NCBI RefSeq assembly: GCF_020379485.1
Contig: NC_063452.1
Span: 27,162,770 to 27,226,769, forward strand
Direction: 5' to 3'
DNA from: Brassica napus
Taxonomy: Eukaryota; Streptophyta; Magnoliopsida; Brassicales; Brassicaceae
DNA length: 64,000 nt
Below the pieces are notes generated by a model, which saw only the letters and a list, made by a program, of their open reading frames with translations, ran no database searches and was not told where the DNA came from. Shown here piece after piece: positions 44,118 through 56,663 of this stretch (position 1 is its first letter; each line of letters begins with the position of its first letter). The translations under genes and the position numbers were made by a program.

Positions 44118-47100
44118 CACTACAAGAATATCGAGTATTCATAGCACACGAATATAGCGTTGTTTTTGTTTATGCTATGGTTTATAACACACGGCTTTTT
44201 CTATAGCGTTTTGTTTTAATGAAACGCTATATTTAATTTAGGCGGAAAAAATAGATTCGATACGCGGTATATTTTTTAGCTAAGTGTTTTCGCGGTTAGT
44301 TATTAGTAGCAAAACCAAAATAAAAGTGTTATGAAAAACCAATACGCGGGATAAAGTTATTTTTTGGGTTTTCCCTCAAAAAATATTCTAAGGCAAAAAT
44401 AAGAAAGATATCTTTCTATCGAAACCGAGCTTGTGCCTCTCTCTCTCTCGAATCCTCATTCCAACTCATTTCGACACTCTTTGATTCAATCGAAACCGAG
44501 CTTGATTCAACTCATTCCGAGACTCTTTTATTCAATCGAAACCGAGCTTGATTCAACTCATTCCGAGCTTGTGCCTCTCTCTCAAAGGATTCATCTCGTG
44601 TTCACAGTCGAAGGTTTGATGTTCTCGATTTAGGATTCTTCGATTTTCTCCTCAAATTTCCGAAATGATTTAGGGTTTTAATTGGATTTCAAGTCGATTT
44701 ATAGTTTTCATATGTTACATGTACAGATTATTAATCGATTTAGGGTTCTTCGATTTTGTCCTCAAATTTCGAAATGATTTAGGGTCTTAATTTGGTTTCA
44801 ATCAATTTAGGTTTTTCATCTGTTACATCTACAAATTAATCGATTTTGGGTTCTTCTATTTGGTTTCAATCGATTTAGGATTTTAATCTGTTTTTTTTTC
44901 TTCTATTACATCTATAAATTATTAATCGATGATTGTTACTTTGCAGATATATTCTCATATCAAGTGTACTCATTTAAGTGGTGAGCTTCTCATTCCTTAT
45001 TTCTCAGATTTTAGTTTTCTCAGAATTTTAGTTTTCTGATATACGACAATTTACTCGTGTCTGAGTACACTTGGATCTGGAGCACTGGTTTTCTGTAAAA
45101 ATGGACAAGAATTGGGTTTGGCTACCAAGGTATGTGAAAGATTTTATATTTTCATTTGTCTGTTACGTTGAAAGTGTTTGACCCTGAGAAGCTAATATCT
45201 TTGGAGAATGAACTTGTCTGTTACGTTGAAAGTGTCTGTTACGTTGAAAGTGCTCACTGGTTTTCGAAATGTTTGTTACAGGGCTAGCCTTGAGTATCAG
45301 GAAGGAGCAATGGATTTTGTGAGAGCATCAGCTTTGAGATTGGGTCAGTCGACTGATATATTGTGTCTCTCCATTGACTGCTGCAACTTGTGTCATCAGC
45401 CGACAGATACAGTGGTGGATCATTTAATCATCAACGATATGGATCAGAAATACAAGAGGAAGCAGAGTTGGTTTGAACATGGAGATGTGAAGAGTGATAA
45501 GCCTTCAGATATGGGAAGTTACGAGTGTGAAGCTTTTGACTTGTTCAGGACAGCTTTCTTTGATGGTGAAGCTTCACAGCCCCATAACAACGATGCAGAA
45601 AGTGTTCAGATAGAAGAAGGTGATAGTAAGGAGGAATCAGAGTTTAGGAAGAAACTGGAAGATGCAGAAACTCCACTGTACTCTAGCTGTCCCAAATACA
45701 CGAAGGTTTCAGCAATAATGGCGCTTTACCGCATTAAAGTCAAGAGTGGTATGTCTGAGAATTACTTCAACCAGCTCCTGACGGTAGTTCACGACATGCT
45801 TCCAGTAGATAATGTCCTTCCGCGTTCAACAGATGAGGTGAAGAAATTCTTGAAAGTGTTTGGTTTTGGATACGATCAGATTCATGCCTGCACAAACGAC
45901 TGCATTCTTTACCGTAAGGAATACAAGGACATGACAAGTTGTCCAAGATGTGGCCTCTCAAGATGGGAAAGGGATAAGCACACTGGTGAGGAGAGGACAG
46001 GGATTCCAGCTAAGGTTCTAAGGTACTTTCCTATCAAAGATAGATTCAGGAGGATGTTTAGATCGAAGAGGATGGCTGAAGATTTGGTTTGGCATTTCAA
46101 CAATGCTAGCTCAGATGGTACAATGCGGCACCCAGTAGACTCTATAACCTGGTCCACTGTGAAGGATAAGTGGCCACAGTTTTCTGACGAAGCAAGAAAC
46201 CTCCGGCTTGGTCTTTGTACGGATGGTATGAATCCTTTCTCATTCCAAAGCTCCACCCACAGTACATGGCCGGTGTTATTAGTCAACTACAACATGCATC
46301 CCACATTGTGTCTGAAAGAAGAGAACATTATGCTTACTTTTCTGATCCCTGGACCAACTGTGCCGAGCAACAACATTGAACCAATGTACAAAATTGGGTG
46401 TGTTCCTCTTGGACCTGGAGCAGCTGCTGTTATTGTCAATGTTGTAACAAAAGCTGATGCTTATGTCTGGAGGCCAACCACAACTATATTTTCACTTGGA
46501 CAAGCAATGGGTAACAAAATCGCATGGCCAGCAGACAACGTAATACTGGATAACGACCAAGGCACCACACCTGAAAGTCACACAAATGCTTCATCGGTAA
46601 ACATCTTATTTCTCTAATCTTGTATGAATTGGTTTTCTGTTTGAATTATGGTGTAACACACTATTCATGTCTTAGGCATCACCGGATAAAATACTCATCA
46701 TTGACTGGACTTCTGATGATGTGATTGCTGAGGGTGGTTTGTTTTCAACTGATCCCAAGCAACTGGTCAACAACATTCCCCTTGGACCCAATGCTGCAAT
46801 TGTCAAAGTTAAAAAGGTGCTTAAGAAGAATGCTTATTTGTGGAGACCTAGTCCCGAGATGTCAACCATTGCTGACGCACTTCATCAAAGTATCGCTTGG
46901 CCAATTCAGAAGATAGATATCATTAACCAGTCTCCAAAAAGAGTTTCGCCATTATCATCTTCACCTCAGGTAACTTTTTCGAACGTAAAGCATTTATTGG
47001 AATTGTTATGCGTAGTCGCATGATGCTTTTGTTTTGGTGATAGAGTGTCAGTAACAGCTTGGACACTGCTAAATCAAGTCCAGAGAAGAACTACATCTTG

Positions 47101-47809
47101 TTAGATTGCTTTAACTCGGGAAAGACTATCGCTGAGGGCCGTGTTGTTTTCACAAATCCAGAGGATAGAGTCCACTTTGTCCCATTAGGTGAAAATGCTT
47201 CCAAGGTCTTCGTTCTAGTGACAAAGATTGGAGATGCAAAAGTTTGGAGACCAAATGCAGAAGTTGAATTCATATCCGATGCTTTTGGTACCACTGTGGC
47301 TTGGCCTAATGACAAAGTTATATTTGTCTGATACTTCTATGTTTCATATATAGCTATGTTTTAAAACTTTGGTGTGTTGTTTGGTTCGTTGACGTTGGTG
47401 GATGTTGTTTTGTGTTGGTGGATGTTGTTGAACATGTATGTCAACAGGATATGTACTCTTTTAATGTTTAATAATAATTAATGCATAATATTATTTATGT
47501 TAAATATTTATTATATTTAAATTTTATTATATTACGGTTTCAATTTAATTATAGCATTAACGCTACGAAAGAGAAATCTGTAAAAGTATAAGGCTTCGAA
47601 TCAATATCGTAAAACGAATCCTATATTAAAATATTAAAATAGCAAAAGCGGAAACGCTATCTAAATAAAACATATGTAGCGGAAGCGAAAAGCACTATCT
47701 TAAGTGGAAGACCTATTATCACGGCCGATGATACAGCGTACCTAATAACGCTATGGTATCGTAGTATAGCGTTTTCCCGGCGCAATAAATACTCATTTTT
47801 CTTGTAGTG
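44118..47809 (+). mobile_element. Second CACTA element, 3.7 kb, nested in the LINE
   Basis: Starts CACTACAAGAATATCGAG at 44118; the other end on the minus strand is CACTACAAGAAAAATGAG. The 3-bp duplication is agg (44115-44117 and 47810-47812). Subterminal words around tagcgtt/aacgcta recur at both ends. Family and repeats differ from the element at 15134-25913. It carries one gene (45101-47331) and no separate full TNP2, so it probably needed help from another element. The 5' leader at about 44420-44590 contains repeats of tcgaaaccgagcttgattca. Confidence 0.92.
45101..47331 (+). CDS. CACTA fusion protein: TNP2 N-terminal half plus three TNP1/En/Spm repeats
   Basis: Exons 45101-45129, 45282-46596, 46676-46969 and 47044-47331, GT..AG and in phase, 641 residues without a break. 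Residues 1 to about 370 match the TNP2 N-terminal part: MDKNWVWLPR start, FNQLLTVVHDMLPVDNVLP, CTNDCILYRKEYKDMTSCPR, LRLGLCTDGMNPF, ending at LTFLIPGP where the Transposase_21 core would begin. Directly after come three copies of a ~65-residue unit like the TNP1/EN/SPM domain, each with VPLG/IPLG, a lysine or aspartate run, a (V/L)WRP motif and (I/V)AWP. One copy ends exon 2 and exons 3 and 4 carry one each. It lacks the catalytic region, so it may act as a DNA-binding or regulatory protein; this is inference. Confidence 0.8.
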
Positions 47810-50800
47810 AGGGATTCTCCCACTGGTAGAGCTCTGTTGGCCAGTTTCCACAAGAATAATTTAAGCTTCGAGGAGGTCTCAACATTCCAGACACAAGCCT
47901 TCCAGTTAAAAGAACCATTCCTCGCTTGTTGTGTTTTGTTCCCTTCCGCAAGCTTTTCCATAGCATAGCCAGACTTAGTGGAGTAACTGCCAGTCTTCTC
48001 TGGCAACCACACCATAGTGTCTTCCATATTGAGCGAACTGGGTTGGATGAGTCTGATAGCTGCTTCATACTGCGGTAAATGAGACCGGATCTCTGGGACA
48101 TTCAATTCTGCGGTATCAGGCTGGAGGAGATCTCTTACGGTCATGTCTTTTTCTTCAAAGGTTGGTGGGCCTATAGGGCATAGAGCACCACTGGTTGATA
48201 GCCAGTTCTCTTTCCAAAGGTTGACGTTCCTGCCATCGCCTATGGCCCATCCAACACCTAGCTTTAAGACTTCCCGTCCCGCTAAAATTCCTCGCCAGCC
48301 ATGCGACATTGCTCACTAAAAGAACATTCCAAAAGACTCTCGTTACGACAATACTTCCCGAGTAATGTCTGCCCAAGCAAGGAGTCTGGGTTCTTTAGCA
48401 ATCTCCAAGTTAGTTTGGCTAGTAAGGCGTCATTGAAAAGTTCGATGTCTCTAAACCCGAGGCCACCAACAGATTTCGGGAGCGTGAGTCTATCCCACGC
48501 GATCCAGCAGAGCCGTCTCTGTTCCGGTTTCTGATCCCACCAGAACCGGGTTAAAACCGCTTGGATTTGTTTACAAAGAGACTGAGGAAATTTGAAGCAG
48601 GACATGGCGTAAGAAGGCATTGCTGCCAGCACTGATTTCAGCAAAACTAGCTTCCCAGCTCCCGACAGAAATCTAGTCGTCCAGCCATGGGATTTTTGTC
48701 TGATACGATCCACCAAGGAGGCAAAAATGTCGCGCTTTCTTCTCCCGAAATGCTCAGGTAGACCGAGGTACTTTCCTATGCCTCCTTCTTGTCCTGTACC
48801 AAGGGCTGATTTAACATTCTGCTTTGTGCTCGGCAGCGTCTTGGAAGAGAAGGTAATTGCAGATTTATTGCGGTTGATGCATTGGCCGGAGGCCAGCTCG
48901 TATCTCTACAAAATCGACACTAGGGCTTCGCAGCTGGCACTGTCAGAACGGCAGAAAAACATGGTGTCATCCGCGAAGAGGAGATGGTTTATCGGTGGAC
49001 AGGCACATGCGACTTTTACTCCAGCTAAAGCCCCCCTCTCTTGCGCTTGGTTACAAAGCCCGGACAGCACATCCGTACACAGAATGAAGAGATATGGGGA
49101 GAGAGGGTCTCCCTGTCTCAGCCCTCGAGTAGGTGAAACGAGTCCTTGAGGCGCTCCATTTACGAGGAAGGAGTATGAGACCGAGGAGACACAAGCCATG
49201 ATCCCTGAAATCCACACACTATGGAAACCCATCCGCTCCATAACCTCTCTAAGGAAATCCCATTCAATCCGATCATATGCCTTGCTCATGTCCGTTTTAA
49301 CCGCCATGGTGCATCTCTGCCGTGCAGCCGACGTACGGAGATAGCAAAGGATCTCATGTGTGATTAGAACATTATCGGAGATTGCCCGTCCGGGTACGAA
49401 GACAGATTGATGCCGCGAGATCAGATGGGACATGAGAGGTTGGAGACGCTTGGTGAGGATTTTCGCAATGATCTTGTAGTGGGTGTTGCACAAGGCGATC
49501 GGTCGGTAGTCCGCCACCTTCCTAGGTCCGGAGATCTTGGGGATCATCCTTACATGTGTCTCATTTTGGCGTTTGTGCAAATTCTCGGAGGCGAAGAAGT
49601 CTCTGATGTCTATAGTAATATCAGGACCAATGATATCCCAAAAGGATTGATAGAAACCCGCTGAGAATCCATCAGGTCCTGGCTCTTTGTCCACATTAAT
49701 GGAGAAGACCGCTTGCCTGATTTCCACATCTGATGGTACAGCAATGAGCTCTTCGTTCATCTCCGGTGAGACTTTGGGAGTGACGACCTCTCGGACCACA
49801 CTTAAGTCTCCAGTTGAGCGGGAAGAGAAGATGTCTTGGTAGAAAGACTTGATGGCCTGCACAATCTGTTCTTCTTTAAAAAATGCATTCCCTGTTTCAT
49901 CTTCTATAACCGCGAACTTATTAAGGGCCCGTCGGCCTCGGGTGACCGAGTGGAAGAAGCTCGAGTTCCTGTCTCCGCAACTTAGCCACTGAGTTCTGCT
50001 TCTTTGACGCCAAAACTGCTCCTCCTCTGCATACACCTTATCTAAGGAAGACTGCAGCGATAGAATGAGGTCAGCAACAGGACTTGTATCCGAGAGAGCG
50101 GCCTCAAGCTGTTCTTGGGAAGATAGAATTAGATCCCTGCTGTTCTGGTTTTGTAGCTTAGTCCACTCGACAATCTTGGTCCTAACGCGACAGATTTTAG
50201 TAATGACTGCATCACCTGGTTGTGCCTCCCATGTATCTTCCACGATAGCTCTGATCTCTGGCTTATCTCGTAGCCTTCTATCGAAGCGAAAGATACCTTT
50301 TTTTTTCAGCAAGTTACTATCAAAGAGAGTGAGCACTGGCCTATGGTCGGAGCCTTCAAACCGATGATACTCACATCGACCCGTCGGGAACATCTCACTC
50401 CACTCTACATTAGCCATTGGCCTGTCAAGGCAAGATTGAATAAAATGACTGTATCGAATGCCTCGCCATGAGAGTGAGTTCCCAGAATGTTGGAGATCCC
50501 AAACGCCATGTTAGGTCACATAGCTGCGGAAGGAGAGAAAGGAGCCCTCCCATCGAACCGGGCCTCCTACTTTCTCCGAATTGTTCAAGAGATCATTGAA
50601 ATCTCCCGTAATAAGCCAAGCCTCTTTTCTTTGTACTCCTAGTTCGGAGAGTTTATTCCAGAATTCAGCGCGTTCCTCCTTTCTAGGGGCACCGTAAACA
50701 TAAGAGACAAAGAAGGTCTTATTATTACTTGTGATACAAGTGTCGATAATATTCGGAGATGAGTACAAAACATCAAGTTGAACATTAGCTTTTCACGAGA

Positions 50801-51375
50801 GAGCAAGACCCCCACTCAGTCCATCGGGAGGAACCGTTAATTGGCAGGAGTACTCAGAGCCTCGATAGGAGTTGAAAACAGCTTCATCTTGATTTTTGGT
50901 CTCCATAAGGAACATGATGTCGGGGGAAAGCTTCGATCTGATTTCCCTGACGCATTGAACTGTGAGAGGGTTCCTTAACCCCTGACAGTTCCAGCTCATA
51001 CTCGCTAAGGAAGAGAGCCGGGAGCGGTCTGAAAATCCGCTCGCTTCTTAGAGATAGCCGGTATTAGAGTGGTGGTTGGCCTGTCTCCCGTCGCAGATGC
51101 CTTGCCCCTTGCCTTTGGGTTCATCCCTGGCTTACGTTTTGGTAAGCCTTGATTTAGGATTCTGCGTTTGTTGAGAGTGATACCCTTGGCAGGGCTACGA
51201 ACCCGTCTGGCTGTTGGAGCGCGAGTAGATGGGGCACGAGTAGGTTTCTTGCCTTCAGCTTTAGATATCGTTTTAGCTAGGATTGGGAGGGGCGAGTCAT
51301 CAGTGGGGAGAGGTCCTAGTCTTAGAGAGACATGAGTTCTATCTTCACTGAGTGTCCTTATGGGAGAGTGCCCCT

Positions 51376-52785
51376 TCATCTCAATATGTGCAAGCTCCCC
51401 CCTGCTGCTTTGGAGCTAGAAGGTCTCATAAGCTCTGGTGGGGTTTGGTATGGTAGAGCATCTTCCAGGTACTGGACGTTGACCTCTTGTAGTCGCCCAG
51501 AGTCTGAGTTAGCAACCCCATTTTGGAGCAGGGGAACTCTATCTGGAGCACCTGAGAGACGTTCCAGAGCAGAGCGGCGTTCACCCGAGTTATTTGACAC
51601 TCTTGGCGTTTGCGGTGAAGCCAGAGGAGGATTACCGTCCAGTATCATAGGTTCACGTTGGGTTCTTGGGGATGGGGTGTGAGACACTTGAGACTGAATG
51701 GAGTTTGACTGTCCTCTAGCTCCATCACCTGAGACTGGTCGCCAGTAACCTTTAGAAGCGGGGTTGGCAGTACGCATTCCTTGAGGTCTACTCGAGACAT
51801 AAGAGCTTTCTCGAATAGGTGGTAGCCTGTCACTCGCAGGACGGTTGGAGCGGTTTCCTTCTCTATCTTCTGAGGAAGAGTAATGACGAGAATGATAGTT
51901 ACCATCTCTCTTGTTCTCTCTAATTCCCTCATGGAAATCTCGGAGGTCAGAGTGATTGTGCCTCTCACGAGATTGATGATCATGACGTCTATTGTTGTTT
52001 GGTTCATCATAGCCCCTGTCATATGGTGAGAAGCGAGATAGTTTGCGGTTATCAGCCCTTTTCCTGCTCTCGGCGATACGATCCAGAGTACGTAGTTGGG
52101 AGATACCAAGGCGTGGAGAGTCAGCTGAAGCCGGGTTAGAAGGGTAGTTACTCGCTTCATGGGCTAGAGAGAGACACGAAAAGCAATGTTTTTCCGATTT
52201 CTCGTACTCGAGCTCTACCTGCATTGTTCCAGAAGATAGGCTGATGTCCAGAGTCCTTTCCAGAGGTTTAAGGCCATTGATTATGACTCGAACTCTGCAT
52301 TTGACAGTGTCAGTATCCTCCACCGGACCCAGTTCTTTTCCAATAGCACGGAGCGCTGGGTCTGTCCAGTAGTGGAGAGGAACCCCATGAATTGTCACCC
52401 ATAAGGGAATGGTTGAGGGGAAAAGATCCGAGACAATGGGTTCCCAGCGTTGTAAGATGAACATCCATTTTTTGAAATGGTATGGCGCCTTAGAGAGTAT
52501 AGCTTGCAGGTCTTGTTCAGTGTCAAACTTAAACTGGAACAATTGCGGTCCCAGCGCACTTCCAGTAATGTTGCCGATGACCTGCCAGTGTTGGAGGAAG
52601 AAACCCACCAAAGCTCTAGTATTCTGCATGGCCGGGTTAGTGACGCGTCCAATCAGAGTGAGTTTGTGCTCTTCGATAAGTCTAGAGCTGTCTGCTTCCG
52701 GAAGTTGGATCGGAGCTCGTTTTGATGGGCTAGAAGAGTCTGCGATCCATTTCTCCTTCTCTTTGTTGGAGTATCTACGTGCCAT
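51376..52785 (-). CDS. LINE ORF1: DUF4283 RNA-binding protein
   Basis: Nucleic-acid-binding protein of plant L1 elements. 469 residues, uninterrupted, starting MARRYSNKEKEKWIADSS. The DUF4283 core spans about residues 35-130 (LIGRVTNPAMQNTRALVGFF, FKFDTEQDLQAILSKAPYHF). A CCHC-type knuckle follows near residue 200 (CFSCLSLAHEA), whose last expected Cys is Tyr. The rest is Arg/Ser-rich and low-complexity. It lies about 380 bp upstream of ORF2 on the same strand. The 5' UTR of the LINE runs from 53278 to 52786. A tail region (51379-51005) in other frames looks like a continuation of the basic segment after a frame change. Confidence 0.85.
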   Translation of the reverse strand: MARRYSNKEKEKWIADSSSPSKRAPIQLPEADSSRLIEEHKLTLIGRVTNPAMQNTRALVGFFLQHWQVIGNITGSALGPQLFQFKFDTEQDLQAILSKAPYHFKKWMFILQRWEPIVSDLFPSTIPLWVTIHGVPLHYWTDPALRAIGKELGPVEDTDTVKCRVRVIINGLKPLERTLDISLSSGTMQVELEYEKSEKHCFSCLSLAHEASNYPSNPASADSPRLGISQLRTLDRIAESRKRADNRKLSRFSPYDRGYDEPNNNRRHDHQSRERHNHSDLRDFHEGIRENKRDGNYHSRHYSSSEDREGNRSNRPASDRLPPIRESSYVSSRPQGMRTANPASKGYWRPVSGDGARGQSNSIQSQVSHTPSPRTQREPMILDGNPPLASPQTPRVSNNSGERRSALERLSGAPDRVPLLQNGVANSDSGRLQEVNVQYLEDALPYQTPPELMRPSSSKAAGGSLHILR

Positions 52786-55651
52786 GATTTAGAGGAGAGT
52801 AGTGGTCTGTTCAAAACAGAGTTCCAAAACAAAAACACCAGCTCAAGCTCCAAAGCAAAACACAATCTGTAACAAGAAGACAAAAATAGAAACTGGACTG
52901 CACTCAGACAGTAAAATGCCCTGAGGCAGGGTAAAGGAGCTATCACAAACCCCACAAGGGGCTTTTCACACCGGGTCTAGCGATATTCATGTTTGTAGAG
53001 GTGGTTTGTGGTAGTACCAATCAAGCCGATTTCAAGCGGAGGAAGTGTGCCAGGACCCAAACACGCACACCAGAGGAAGCAATCAACCAGAAATTTTTCA
53101 AATTTTGAAAATTCCGGTGACGACGGCGGAAAACCAGGTGGTTGCGGTGGTAAACCAGGTAGCTACGGGGAGAAACCAGGCGGTTGGGGGGAACCAAACG
53201 TTCTACAGCATGGAACAAGGTAGGAATCTATCACTGTCACTCCCCAAAGTTGGTGCCTGAGAGAAAAAGACTTTCTCGATAAGAAACTATGCTATTATTT
53301 GCAACTTTTTTCACATGTGTCAAGTTGTCTATTATTTAAATATTAAAATTTTAAATAAGAAACTCTTTTTTTTTGGAGCAAAAATAAGAAACTCTATGAA
53401 TTTATTAACCAATGTTGATGTTCTTATATTTTTCTTCAGTGTTGATTGATAAATTCTTACCGGGTTCCAGCTATTCAGTCTTGTTTCAGCTCGAGTCTCA
53501 TCAGCTTCGAACAACCTTGCGGTCCCGAAGTCTGCAACTTTAGGGTTCATCTCTGAATCTAAAAGGATGTTGCTTGCCTTCAAGTCTCTATGAATAATCT
53601 TCAACTGCGAATCTTCATGGAGATAAAGTAGACCTCGAGCAACTCCTTCTATAATCTTGAACGTCACCTCCCATGTAAGAAGCAAACGCTTCTCTTCATC
53701 TGCAGATTTTCAAAGAAAACACTCTAATTCCGCTAAACAAAAAATATTCCAGATGTATTGTAACTAAATGCAGCGTCCCACGATGACAAACCAAAGATAA
53801 AATGTTCAAGACTAGAATTGGGCACAAGCTCGTAGACAAGAATCTCTTCATCTCCTTCATTACAGAAACCAAGTAGCTTAACTAAGTTCTAATGTTGGAG
53901 TCTTGTCAAGATCGAGACCTCATTCTTAAACTCTGTACCTCCTTGTCCTGAACCACTTACTAATCTCTTCACCGCTATTTCTTGCCCGTTCGGTAAAACC
54001 CCCTGAAACCGGTCATCCTCGCAGTAAAATTATTGACCCGTATCAAGATTTGACAAGATTATTTAATTTCTGAATGTCTTTTTTTACCTTGTAGACAGTT
54101 CCAAATCCACCTTGACCAAGCTTATTTTCTGGCGAAAAGTCATTGGTAACAGAGAGTATCATGGCAAGGCCAAACCGCAACATAGATTGTCCATCAGAAT
54201 CACAGCATTCTGATTCTGAACCAACAAAAAATATCAAACCTTTATTCTACAAATACTAAGCTTCAATGGAACAATAAACAAATAACTAACTAAGTTTCAT
54301 TGAAACAATAAACAAATAACTAACCGCTGATGTTTTTATTATACGACTTTCTCCTCTGATCAAAGATGATGAAAAGAGTGGAACCACAATTATAGCGATA
54401 GTTCCATTCCGAATCTTTTTTCCTGCAAAATAAAACATCAATTTGCAACCACCAAATGACTAACAAGATAACCTAACATATAATCAATTAATTTCCCCTA
54501 TAATAGTTTTTTTTTAGTTTTTGTCACAAAAATAGAAAAATGACCAAAAAAAGTTTTATCAAAGGGAAAAAGTAAATTTTTACCATAGGGTTAACTAATC
54601 TAGACTTAAGATTTATAGTTAACGGGTGGGTTTTTGAAGATAGAGTTTCAAATTTTAAAAAATAAAATTTAAATATTAAAAATTTCAAAAAAAAAAAGCT
54701 ATTTTGGTTATTTTTTTTGGGAAGTTTACTAAAATGAGTCAAATTAATTCAGTTATTACTAGAATATGTCTTAAAAGTTTAAAATTACTAAATTATTTTT
54801 ATGGTCAAAAATGTCCTTTTTACGGTTGTGATAAAAAAATGTATATTACAAAATTGCCCTTTAAATTTTGGAAAATTTTCCGTCGGCATATTTATTTAAC
54901 AGAAAAAAAAATCTATCGTGACATAAATATGTTAATTAAATCTGCTGTTGAATTTACATCTGCTGTGTATTTAGTAGCAGACTTTTGAGTTACAGCAGAT
55001 TTTTTTAAGATGGTTGGCTGATTTATCTGTCCGACTTAATGGTGTCAATAGATTTATCTGTTTTAGTCTAACGAATGAAGTGGCCGATTTTTTTTTAAAT
55101 TGCCAGTTTTATATTGTATCGGTTAGATTTTTAAGACCGATTTAAAATTACCTACAACCGATTTTTAATGGATAATAGACATAGTTTTTTATGACAAATA
55201 TGTTTATCCGATTTAAATTTCTGGTCGACTTTTATATTCATTTGGTGGCAAATTTTTAAAATTGTCATCTTTGACGGCTGACTTTTAAACCAAATTTTAA
55301 TTACCAGATTAAGACACACTTGTTGTAGCAGACTTATCCACTTGAATTTCTGGTTAAGTTCACAAAGATTTCGGTTTAGTTTAACTTGGTTCAGTTTCGA
55401 TTATTTTCGGTTTTAATTAATTTTAAATTTTGGTTTAAATCAATTTGTTCTTGGTTTAAATTAATTTAAACCTCCGGTTAAAACAATTTTAAAAGTTGGT
55501 TTAAGTTAAGAATCATATTACACCACATTTTCCAATTAGGTTTACATTTTATGTCGTCTTCTTCTTCATGTTACATTCCATTCATAAATTTTGGGTCCAC
55601 TTTCATGGGGATCTACAACGGTGACTTTTAATTCATATTGATTGGAGAATA

Positions 55652-55858
55652 ATGAAACACATGATTCTCGTCTTTGGGAAGTGGAAAGTGGAGAAAACAA
55701 AGGGGTTATTTAAAGTAGATAATGATCGAGGTAGCATAATAGTTGGTGCGAATGAGGACACTCGAATCGAAGACTTTGTGAAAATCATATTTGCGGATTA
55801 TGAAGTTGGTTTTGCAGAAAACGACTTAGTCATCACATTATGGTTCATTTAGTTTGTA
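55652..55858 (+). pseudogene. MULE transposase N-terminal fragment
   Basis: 66 residues starting MKHMILVFGKWKVEKTKGLF, with IVGANEDTRIEDFVKIIFAD. The layout (ILV.G.W, a short strand, then a threonine/glutamate-rich helix ending in DY) is that of the MuDR N-terminal domain. It stops there; no zinc finger or DDE region follows. It is a fragment of a Mutator-like element in the kinase intron. Confidence 0.45.
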
Positions 55859-56227
55859 TTTTAGTTTACATGTCATTTAGTTTGTCTTTCTCAAGAATTT
55901 GTAATGAGCTGAGAACAAGTGAAAGAGACGAGCCATAATTAAATAAACTAACCATCAATGTTAAACATCCAAATTATACATCCGAAAACAAGAATACCAT
56001 CCAAAAATAAGCAAAAACCTACAGTTATACATCCAAGAAAAAGCAAACAAACAAAAACAGACTACGAGTTATACTTCCTAATCCTCCATAGCCACCTCAT
56101 CATAAATCTCTGCAGCCATATTCGATCGCATTGCTGGTATGATCTATTGATCTGATCACTTAAGCCTACAAAATTATACCCCAGAGCTAAACATTAAATG
56201 TATTTCAGAGTGTACACGCCGCAATCT

Positions 56228-56381
56228 CATGGGTCTTCTTGTGCAGAGAAGTTTGGGAAGTTGATACGCTGATGAGAATCATGCCATGACAGAAGCGGAA
56301 CCTCAGCTTCCTCTATCCGATGCCCATATATCTCGTAAAGCCGCGGAGGATACTTCTTGTTACCCGAAGATGAGGCCATTC
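56228..56381 (-). pseudogene. Short transposon-gene remnant (MASSSGNKKYPPRLYEI...)
   Basis: On the minus strand a 50-residue frame begins MASSSGNKKYPPRLYEIYGH and ends NFSAQEDP. The PPRLYEI start resembles genes that often accompany Mutator-like elements (DUF1985/Ulp1-type), but the piece is too short for a firm call. It faces the MULE fragment at 55652-55858. Confidence 0.3.
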
Positions 56382-56413
56382 CTTTAAAAAAAAGCAAGAG
56401 CACATTTAATAAA

Positions 56414-56663
56414 TATTCCCTCCGTTCCTAAATGATAGACCTTTTAGTATTTTCACACATATTAAGAAAACACATTAAACTACCGTAATAAATGTATTGT
56501 TTTCTACAATTTTCAATTTTCAATAACTTTTAACCAATAGTAATTCAATAAAGTCAATTAATTTTTTTGAAGTTTACAATTTTATCATAGAAAACACAAA
56601 AATACATTTTTCTGAAACAAATTTTTTTTCTAAAAAGTCTATCATTAAGGAACAGAAGGAGTA
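56414..56663. mobile_element. Stowaway-like MITE
   Basis: Ends ccctccgttcctaaatgatagac (left, within 56418-56440) and ctccttctgttccttaatg (right, minus strand) match with few changes. TA stands at both borders. 250 bp, AT-rich, noncoding. Confidence 0.65.

Larger units (their letters stand above)
43301..50999 (-). pseudogene. LINE ORF2: endonuclease, reverse transcriptase, RNase H
   Basis: Enzyme for target-primed reverse transcription. Endonuclease starts MSWNCQGLRNPLTVQCVREI with ITGDFND at about 50600. RT at about 49650-48950 (VKTDMSKAYDRIEWDFLREV, LRQGDPLSPYLFILC, LLFADD). zf-RVT-like region at about 48000-47820, resuming after the CACTA insertion at 44114 (CKKCGANESEIHTFFQCPF). RNase H at about 43720-43330 (YTDGAWD, AEALSLKMAL, SDSRSL, NGVADGLAK). 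Breaks: in-frame stops near 50793 and 48906, frame changes near 50520 and 48300, and the CACTA insertion. Reading continues in frame across the insertion if the CACTA and one agg copy are ignored. Confidence 0.88.
43245..53278 (-). mobile_element. L1-type LINE, full length, split by a CACTA element
   Basis: An 18-bp duplication ataagaaactatgctatt stands at 43227-43244 and 53279-53296. The 3' end on the minus strand is a poly(A) tail (T run 43243-43254). It has two ORFs in the usual order: ORF1 with DUF4283 and zinc knuckle (52785-51376), then ORF2 with endonuclease, reverse transcriptase and RNase H (50999-43301). Intact 5' region and exact TSD indicate a full-length retroposition into the kinase intron. 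The 3,692-bp CACTA at 44118-47809 lies in ORF2. Without it the LINE is about 6.3 kb. Confidence 0.93.

Noticed and set aside
48727..49149. 140-residue plus-strand frame
   Set aside because: Antisense of the LINE reverse transcriptase.
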